A stretch of DNA of 64,000 bases, from positions 4,486,501 through 4,550,500 of the forward strand of contig JAWRVZ010000024.1 of the NCBI GenBank assembly GCA_037043235.1. The letters are read 5' to 3'. Numbering within the stretch: the stretch's first letter is position 1; the number at the start of each line of letters is the position of its first letter. The notes under the pieces are model-generated. The model saw nothing but the letters and a program-made list of their open reading frames with translations, was not told the origin of the DNA and searched no databases. Shown here in pieces: positions 57,789-64,000 of the stretch. The position numbers were made by a program, and so were the translations under genes. The DNA is from Rhodeus uyekii (lineage: Eukaryota; Chordata; Actinopteri; Cypriniformes; Acheilognathidae).

Positions 57789-58863
57789 GTGAGTATTTAT
57801 CTTTCCGCCTTTAATGTGCACTTCTTGTTTGATCTACCAAAGAAGACTGACTACTCAGAAAAATGAATGTGAGAATCACCTTTTAGCTAGTGTTTGTTGC
57901 CCGTTAGCTATTAGCTAGACCAGTAACTGTTTGAGAGTGTTTCCAAGATGACCACCAAATGATTTCAATTAGTTTAACCTTGAAAAGATTGACTGTTTTT
58001 ATGTTTGAGCTCTGTCCCCGATGAATCCACATGCAGAACCGTTCAAAGGTTTGGAGTCAAGGATGCATTAAATAGATTTTGATGTCGCAAAATATGTCTA
58101 TTTCAGAAAAAAACGGTTCTTTTGAACTTTCTATCTATCAAAGGTTGCTGGAAAAAAATATCGCAGTTTCCACAAAAACTGCTTTCAATAGAAGCAAATC
58201 TGCATATCTGAAGTATTTCTGAAGGATCAAGTGGCACTGAAGATTGGAGTAATGATGCTGAAAATTCAGCTTGTGGCTTGATATTTACATTTTACATTTT
58301 CATTTCTGCATTTGGCAGACGCTTTTATCCAAATCGACTTGCATTGCATTCAAGAAACACATTGACATTCTAATCAGTTCTTGCTTTCCCTGGGATTCGA
58401 ACCCAAGACCTTTGCGTTGCAAGCGCCACACTACAGTTTGTATTTCTCTAGTTCTAGTTTCAGTTTAGTTTTTTAATGATTATTGATACCTAGACTTATT
58501 TACATGCTAGTTGACAGTCGTCTTTAGTCCCTTTTAGCACGGCTTTTTGTCCGAGACGCAGCTGACAAGAGGCGACAACACAGTCGGCTTTGTTGCTGCT
58601 AGTTCTTTGACTTCAGCTTGGTTTGTCCATGGTGTGTTTATGATTCACAGGTTTATAGCAGAACAACTACTTGCTTATGAATTTGACAGGAAAATAGAGG
58701 AAGGGACAGAGAGAGAAAGGGAAGAGACAGAAAGTGCTTCTTTGATCATCTGTATAGGCTGACAACAATGCCTACCGTAGGATTGGCATCGACAGAGAAA
58801 GATTTGGACTCATTTCGTTTGACTGAATTCATTATCTCCCAACAGTGAGAATAATGTGATGTA

Positions 58864-58913
<50 letters not shown>

Positions 58914-59228
58914 CGTAAGTGCAGAGCTAACAATAAAATGGCTTGTTTTCGTTCAAATGCATGCTAATGTAATTCTCTGAAATCCATTTAATATGCTAAA
59001 AACAGCTGCTCATATTTATTCAACGCAAAAAATTATTAAAACAGCAATTTAGTGATAGTGTCAAGCTGTTTATTGAATCTGTTTATGACAAAAATAGCTG
59101 CTGTGACAGGACTCCGCTTGACAGACACATTGCTAATGCCATCCATGAAAAGAATTCCAGGTTTAACTCACAGGAGAGAGAGAGACTGAGGAACATGTTT
59201 TTGTGTGAGGCTCTTATCTCAAAACCCA

Positions 59229-59264
<36 letters not shown>

Positions 59265-59304
59265 CATGAGCTGTTTAATCACCAGTCTGGTGTCTGCTCA
59301 TACC

Positions 59305-59348
<44 letters not shown>

Positions 59349-62300
59349 AGCGATGGGATGGTGGAAGGGTATCACTTTGACAGGTAGAGGATTGTGGGAA
59401 GCTGCAAAAGAAACCGCAGCGTTTCCCAGCCCCCACTCGGCTGTCTTTGACTCGCCTGTTAAAACTCCTTACGCTCCTCCATCCATCCCTTCACCTTCCC
59501 CCTCCTCCCTGGAAGCATTCACTTTCAGTAGCCATTTACTCAAAAATGATTTATTTTCAGCAGTAGAGGCCATTAGCATTTTCTCTGCTCCGTGGCGCGT
59601 TAACCTTTATGTTCACTTTAACAAGTAATGAGCGAACAACTCAGCAATTTGTGGTGCACAATAATTGTTCATATTTATCACAATCATTAATCTTGCACTG
59701 CAGAAGAATCAGCAATCTTCAATGGTTTTTCCAGTTTAAAAATTTTTTGAGTAAATCGCATTACCTCTTGCATTGCATTCAAGAAACACATTGACATTCT
59801 AAACCGTTCTGGGAAACAAACCCATGACCTTGGTGTTGCAAGCTCCATGCTCTACTGTTTTCCCAGTAGAAAACATTAAAGTCATCATGAAACTGAAGTG
59901 TCGACCAACTGTGCTATGGTATAGTGATGGATTTTCCAAGTGAAACAGAATACTGAATGAGAACAATAGAGGGTGTGGCTTATTTTTTCCTGCTGAGAAT
60001 TGATTGGATCTAGAAAAGTGAGTGCAGAGAAGAAGAAAGGAAGGAATCAGAGAAGGAAGGCCTTCTAGAGGGGAAATACATTTTCATATTGTTCATCATT
60101 GATCAGAGATTACAAAGGCAAAAAAGAAAATTCTGAATCAATGTGCACAGAGGAATTGTTCACCGCAAGGCGAGTAAAGCGCACTCACAAAGTATTTTGA
60201 ATTCATGACGACTTTAAGACCAGTTCGCACTACGACAGATGGCAACAGACCCTTCATCAGATTTTGTGGGATCGGTGTGTTACCGGTGTTGGCTTCTGCT
60301 GCCACTGGTGGTGCTTGAACATGTTGAGTTGGCATTTGTCTGGGAATATTTGGGTCTTGACGTACTGTAGCTGTGATTGTCCGCATCGGTCGCCGTCTGT
60401 CGGTGAAGTGGGAATTGCACTCAAAAATGTTGCACCTATATGAGGTTTTTTCAGTTAAGTAAATATATTAGTCCATAAATAGTCCCTTTTTTTAAAAGGC
60501 TTAAGCCCCCATGAAAATCCCTACTGTGGCCAGAAACGGTACCAAAACATGGCTGGAAAGTTAGGGAAAATGCAAAATGTCTGAACTGTAATAACTTATT
60601 TTTCCATAATTGGTAGGGAATTGGTTGTAGTGTGAAGTGTGTGGGAAGTGGCCAACTTAATCACAATAAAGATTCATTCAAGATTAATTTGCCTGTACCA
60701 ACATTTGTAGCATTATTTACTGAACTAGTTCATACGTTTTAATAAGGCTTTCCTGTAAGCAAGATCTGATTTGAATGTCAGTGTTTTCCTTGAGTGTAAG
60801 TAAGTCGATTTTTGAAGAAAGTGTCTGCCAAATGCATAAAAATAACAAAATTTAGCTAAAGGGATGCTTCATCCAAATAATTTTATTCTGTCATCGTTTA
60901 CTCGTTCCAAACCTGTATGACTTGGAAACATTTTTGGTCTTTTGACGTCCATTCAAAATATCTTTTAATGTTCCTCAGAAAAAAAATCTTTATGCTAAAT
61001 GTTTTGAGGGCTCAAACTATTTGCATATGGTGACATTTGTTGTATTTCTGTTGCCCTTTTATCTATCCTAAACCTCCCTTTTTTGACTGTATATATTTAA
61101 TAAGTTTATTGAAAATGGAATATTGTGTGTGTGTGTGTGTGTGTGATTTATGTAGCAAAGTAAAAAATGACACAAACTTGACAGTAGGGCTAAATGGCTA
61201 TTTTTTCTTCCCCTCAGCTGGGCGGCTCCTTCCTCCTTGGTGTGGGGGTGTGGGTGGTGGTGGACCCCACGGGTTTTAGGGAGATAGTGGCAGCCAACCC
61301 TCTTCTCTTCACAGGCGTTTACATCATCCTGGCCATGGGGGGCATGCTTTTCCTGCTGGGCTTCCTGGGCTGCTGCGGAGCCATACGAGAAAACAAGTGT
61401 CTGCTGCTTTTTGTAAGTCACATGTTTCGATAACACTTAACCAATAAAGTTGGTGCAATCCAAAATCCAGAATCTAATAAATCTTCAGTTACGTTCAGAC
61501 TACCCAGCTGTACTTACAGGTGTGAGTCTCAATGTCCCGTTCAAACAGCAACTCGAATACTGTCTGTATGAACTGTGCAGGGTCAAGCCCATATCCTCTC
61601 ATATTCCAAAGTAATATCAAAGATGGCGACGTTCATCACTTTTGATACGACAAGAGTCCAATCAAGCCGCGAGTTCATCTGTCAAATCAGTGTTTACCAA
61701 CAGCAGTGTTTATATCTGGGTAGAGAGAGGAACACAAAACTGCTCAACTGCTCTGCACGGACCCTCAGCTCATGTCTCCTCCACTGTAAGATGATCAAAG
61801 ATCGCTGTAAGCGAAACCAGACCCACAACACACTGCAGATACGCGTTTGTCCAGCGGAGAGCGGCTCTCTAACAGACAACTCGTTATCTAGTCTGGTTTC
61901 TGTTCACACAGCGCAGGTTTTCCCAGAATGCAGTTGTGAGACGGATATACGGAAATATACGGATTCGTGAAATATACGGATGTGAATTCGGTTACAGAAT
62001 GCGGTTGTCACTCCCGTAAATAACTGAACTATCTGTGAATGTAACCATATTAAGGACTGAATACAGGAGTAACAACCCGAGATTGAGACACGTCTGTAAA
62101 AATCTAATTGGAATCGCATTCTGGTTCTGGTTTTAATCAGATTTGAGAAAATCAGATTTCTTGTAGGTTTTCTTTTTGCTGTTCAGACTTTAAAAACCCA
62201 TCTGGATAAAGGATTCTCTCAAAGTTATGAACAAACATTCTTCCAGAAACATTAATAGAAGGTTGTATGTGGTCTTTAATATAGTTCTCAGCATGTAAGC

Positions 62301-63601
62301 ATCAAAATGATACTTGTACATCGTTCATGGAATGCTTTTTTTGTTCTAAAACATTTCTTTTATTTTAAATGTTACTACTTGTTTCAGAGCATTCAGAGAA
62401 CATTCAAAAGTAATGTTTGCAAATGTATCAAATTAAATGTGTCTGCATAATAAAATAAAAAAGTTTTGAACGGTCAGAGAGCATTCATAAATGATGTTTT
62501 CATAACTTAATGAGAATGTTAGAAAAACATTTTTAGAACGTGTTTTTGTTAGCTGGGAATACAGTTGTCCAAACACCAAGCACATCTTTTCCTCTCTCAT
62601 CAGTTCTTCATGCTGATCCTCATTATATTCCTGGCAGAGCTGGCGGCAGCCATTCTCGCCTTCATCTTCCGGGAACATGTGAGTGACCCTGTCCGTCATG
62701 TTGAGACAGATTTCTGTTTTCAGTGTTGATGTGCTGCTAATGTCTTTAATATTTTTGTTTGTGCATGTGTGTACAGCTGACCAGAGAATACTTTACTAAG
62801 GAACTGAAGAGGCACTACCAAGGCTACAATAACACCGATGTCTTCACATCAACGTGGAACGCCATTATGAACACCGTATGTCTTCTTTAAATTTGTTTAC
62901 TAAACTTTTAACTCTTTGCCCGCCAAATTTCCAACTTTCTGCGTTTTCACTGTTATACGGTAGTGGGCACAATGACATCTTCTGAAAGAGTGCAAAAACT
63001 CAGGAAAAAGAAGCAGAAACAAGTGATAAAGCTTGTAAAATAACGCAATCAAAAACATTAAAAGGCATATAAATCAAAAGTGTCTAATGTTACGGAATGA
63101 AATGTCGACCCAGGACGAGCTTTATGACTGTGAAGCTTTGGGGGACGCGATCTGTGTGTTGATCATCAGTCTGAATGTAGTCTTTGACAAAATCGTTTTA
63201 CTCAAAATGTTGCTTTTTTTAATGAAACCTACCAAAAGGGATGATATTGCATTTTCAGATATTCATACAACAAAATATTCTGAGGGCCATGAACATTTTG
63301 AGAAAATTATCAAAAATGCTGGCGGTGGCTGGCAACATGCTAGCGGGAAATGATGAATACGTTTCTGGGACCTCAAGCTACAAATGAGCGTAATTTCCAT
63401 TTGCCCGTCTGTGCATCCCTCTAGTTTGACTGCTGTGGAGTGAACAGTCCAGAAGACTTCGAGGGAAGCATCTTTAGGTTCATAAACCCCGGTGAAGTGG
63501 TGCCCGAGGCCTGCTGCCGTAGGAATAATCATCTTGGAGAAGTAGGCTTCAGTAACAGGGAGGAATGCCTGTCAGGCAACATGCTGTACCGGAACAACAA
63601 G
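57726..63601 (+). CDS. tspan18: Tetraspanin-18, five coding exons, 3' end outside window
   Basis: Joined exons 57726-57788, 61218-61412, 62604-62678, 62777-62875 and 63425-63601 encode 203 residues that I recognise as tetraspanin-18, a four-pass membrane protein that organises membrane microdomains. In endothelial cells TSPAN18 is reported to support Orai1 calcium entry. Membrane segments lie at about 11-33, 52-74 and 82-108. The small loop is about 38-51. The large loop begins at about 109 and has CCG (147-149), CC (174-175) and C192, with the sixth cysteine expected in the next exon. NNT (129-131) is a glycosylation site. Cysteines 5, 8, 73, 74 and 82 are plausible palmitoylation sites. All introns are phase 0. 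The start ATG has A at -3 and G at +4. Roughly 45 residues, including the last membrane segment, lie beyond 64000. Fishes often carry a and b copies. I cannot tell which this is. Confidence 0.96.
58031..58270 (+). repeat. High-copy AT-rich interspersed repeat, copy h
   Basis: A near full-length copy in tspan18 intron 1 (counted from the start codon): AACCGTTCAAAGGTTTGGAG, TATCGCAGTTTCCACAAAAA, TCTGCATATCTGAAGTATTT and AGTAATGATGCTGAAAATTC. Confidence 0.75.
58291..58492 (-). mobile_element. SINE plus chimeric 3' flank
   Basis: A reverse SINE (GCATTTGGCAGACGCTTTTA to GCAAGCGCCACACT) is followed by the same 56-bp unrelated stretch as at 53.7 kb, ending TTGATACC. It lies in a tspan18 intron. Confidence 0.8.
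58866..58909. repeat. (AC)n microsatellite
   Basis: An uninterrupted CA run in a tspan18 intron. Confidence 0.95.
59225..59346. repeat. Facing (AC)n and (TG)n microsatellites
   Basis: AC at 59225-59262 and TG at 59308-59346 are separated by 45 bp. They can pair as a hairpin of about 38 bp. Confidence 0.9.
59770..59865 (-). mobile_element. tRNA-derived SINE, truncated
   Basis: CTTGCATTGCATTCAAGAAA to GTGTTGCAAGCTCCATGCTC; the tail with GGCAGACGC is missing and a short deletion affects the middle. Confidence 0.7.
60760..60845 (+). mobile_element. SINE tail remnant
   Basis: GTGTAAGTAAGTCGATTTTTG and GTGTCTGCCAAATGCATAAA match the SINE tail. The tRNA-like head is not recognisable. Confidence 0.45.
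61124..61145. repeat. (GT)n microsatellite
   Basis: Ten to eleven GT units, about 70 bp upstream of the exon 2 acceptor. Confidence 0.9.
61218..61412 (+). CDS. tspan18: tspan18 coding exon 2 (residues 22-86)
   Basis: 65 codons from the acceptor TTCTTCCCCTCAG to the donor TTT|GTAAGT. It encodes the end of membrane segment 1, the short extracellular loop (DPTGFREIVAANPLL), membrane segment 2 and the intracellular CCGAIRENKC motif typical of tetraspanins. Confidence 0.97.
61513..62101. repeat. Possible diverged inverted-repeat element in tspan18 intron
   Basis: TTACAGGTGTGAGTCTCAAT near 61513 resembles the complement of GATTGAGACACGTCTGTAAA (62081-62100). Between them is CpG-containing, more balanced sequence unlike the surrounding intron, with three ATATACGGA repeats (61945-61981). 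The ends are too diverged to be sure. Confidence 0.3.
62190..62560. mobile_element. Second copy of the element with AGCTGGG end
   Basis: Shares CATTCTTCCAGAAACATTAA, CATCGTTCATGGAATGCTTT, AACATTCAAAAGTAATGTTT and GTGTTTTTGTTAGCTGGGA with the split copy at 48090-49225. This copy has no nested insertion and lies in a tspan18 intron just before exon 3. Confidence 0.65.
62604..62678 (+). CDS. tspan18: tspan18 coding exon 3 (residues 87-111)
   Basis: 25 codons (FFMLILIIFLAELAAAILAF then IFREH) from the acceptor CTCTCTCATCAG to the donor CAT|GTGAGT. This is most of membrane segment 3 with its conserved glutamate (98). Confidence 0.97.
62777..62875 (+). CDS. tspan18: tspan18 coding exon 4 (residues 112-144)
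   Basis: 33 codons from the acceptor TGTGTGTACAG to the donor ACC|GTATGT. It encodes the start of the large extracellular loop, with an NNT glycosylation site at 129-131. Confidence 0.97.
63425..63601 (+). CDS. tspan18: tspan18 coding exon 5 (residues 145-203)
   Basis: 59 codons from the acceptor CATCCCTCTAG to the donor AAG|GTGGGC. It begins FDCCGVNSPEDF, giving the CCG signature, then PEACC and EEC. It is slightly shorter than the mammalian loop between CCG and PEACC. The next exon should begin with the sixth cysteine. Confidence 0.97.
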
Positions 63602-64000
63602 GTGGGCTCTCATCCTAACGTGTGCGTCACATCCCCTCTGACTGGTCTAAAGCTCAGATGTAACTAGAGCAGAAAAACAGGAAGAGGGGAATAGTGTTAC
63701 CACTCAGCTTCAGCTCGCTCAATGCTGACTAGTGCGTTTCCATGTTCTCAGTGTCTGGGGAATGTGAGCGTGTGAGCAAGCTTCTGTGAAAGCGAGCAGG
63801 GACAGTAAAACGTATTAAAAAGTTACAAGAGGACATTTTCACGTTCAAAACATTCAAATTTGGTCATTTACTCACCTTCATGTACAGTAGTTCCAAACCC
63901 ATTATGTAATTCATAATAACTCATCAGTGCAGAATGACCACAACTGTTAAGCTTAAAATAATTAAGATCAAGTCATACTATAAAAATAGTCCATATGACC
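63602..64000 (+). other. tspan18: tspan18 intron 5, partial
   Basis: No further coding exon before the window ends. 63855-63905 carries a fragment of the dispersed repeat also seen at 18293-18500. Confidence 0.7.

Noticed and set aside
59266..59628. 120-codon open frame in a tspan18 intron
   Set aside because: Its start is a valine/cysteine run from the TG microsatellite and the rest matches nothing that I recognise.
63087..63353. 88-codon open frame just before tspan18 exon 5
   Set aside because: It lies within the intron, in sequence without splice sites, and is not similar to tetraspanins.

Overview
This window looks like a piece of a teleost fish chromosome, most likely a cyprinid (zebrafish/carp relative). 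The evidence is an intron-rich tetraspanin gene with fish-like divergence from mammalian TSPAN18, a sushi-type chromovirus retrotransposon, a Tc1 relic, many short terminal-inverted-repeat elements, tRNA-derived SINEs, and several copies of AT-rich repeats that I associate with cyprinid genomes. That last point is recall, not a database result.

The only convincing cellular gene is tspan18 on the + strand at the right end. Five coding exons (57726-57788, 61218-61412, 62604-62678, 62777-62875, 63425-63601) encode residues 1-203 of a protein of about 248 residues. They carry three membrane segments and most of the large extracellular loop with its CCG motif. Every junction is phase 0 with GT/AG sites. 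The exon or exons for the fourth membrane segment and tail lie beyond base 64000. Upstream, a well-formed candidate exon at 45170-45245 and a GC-rich candidate promoter/first exon near 25020-25291 would make the gene at least 39 kb long, with large 5' introns.

The rest is non-coding and repeat-dominated. Left to right: unique or old-repeat sequence (1-2640); a Tc1-like transposon relic (about 2670-3713); AT-rich repeats with a near-perfect 102-bp palindrome at 6210-6311; a complete Tf1/sushi-type LTR element on the - strand (10039-14940, target duplication GTATT) with decayed gag and pol; a solo-LTR candidate (17652-18146); a hAT-like element with a perfect 8-bp duplication (22339-22700); microsatellites; a solo LTR with a perfect 5-bp duplication (29284-29611); three copies of one inverted-repeat element (31581-32180, 40434-40847, 55900-56555); a piggyBac-type miniature element (35143-35731) beside a Helitron-like element (about 35785-36418); two Tigger-like elements (38684-39216, 48278-49071); and scattered SINEs.

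I found no new multi-gene system. The most informative signals are: (1) the retrotransposon appears to be self-priming, with a 9-nt match between the predicted mRNA 5' end and the primer-binding site, 30 nt from a TATA box; (2) splicing of the 45170-45245 exon would extend the tetraspanin N-terminus in frame; (3) three dispersed element copies share an almost invariant 111-bp promoter-like core inside much more diverged flanks.
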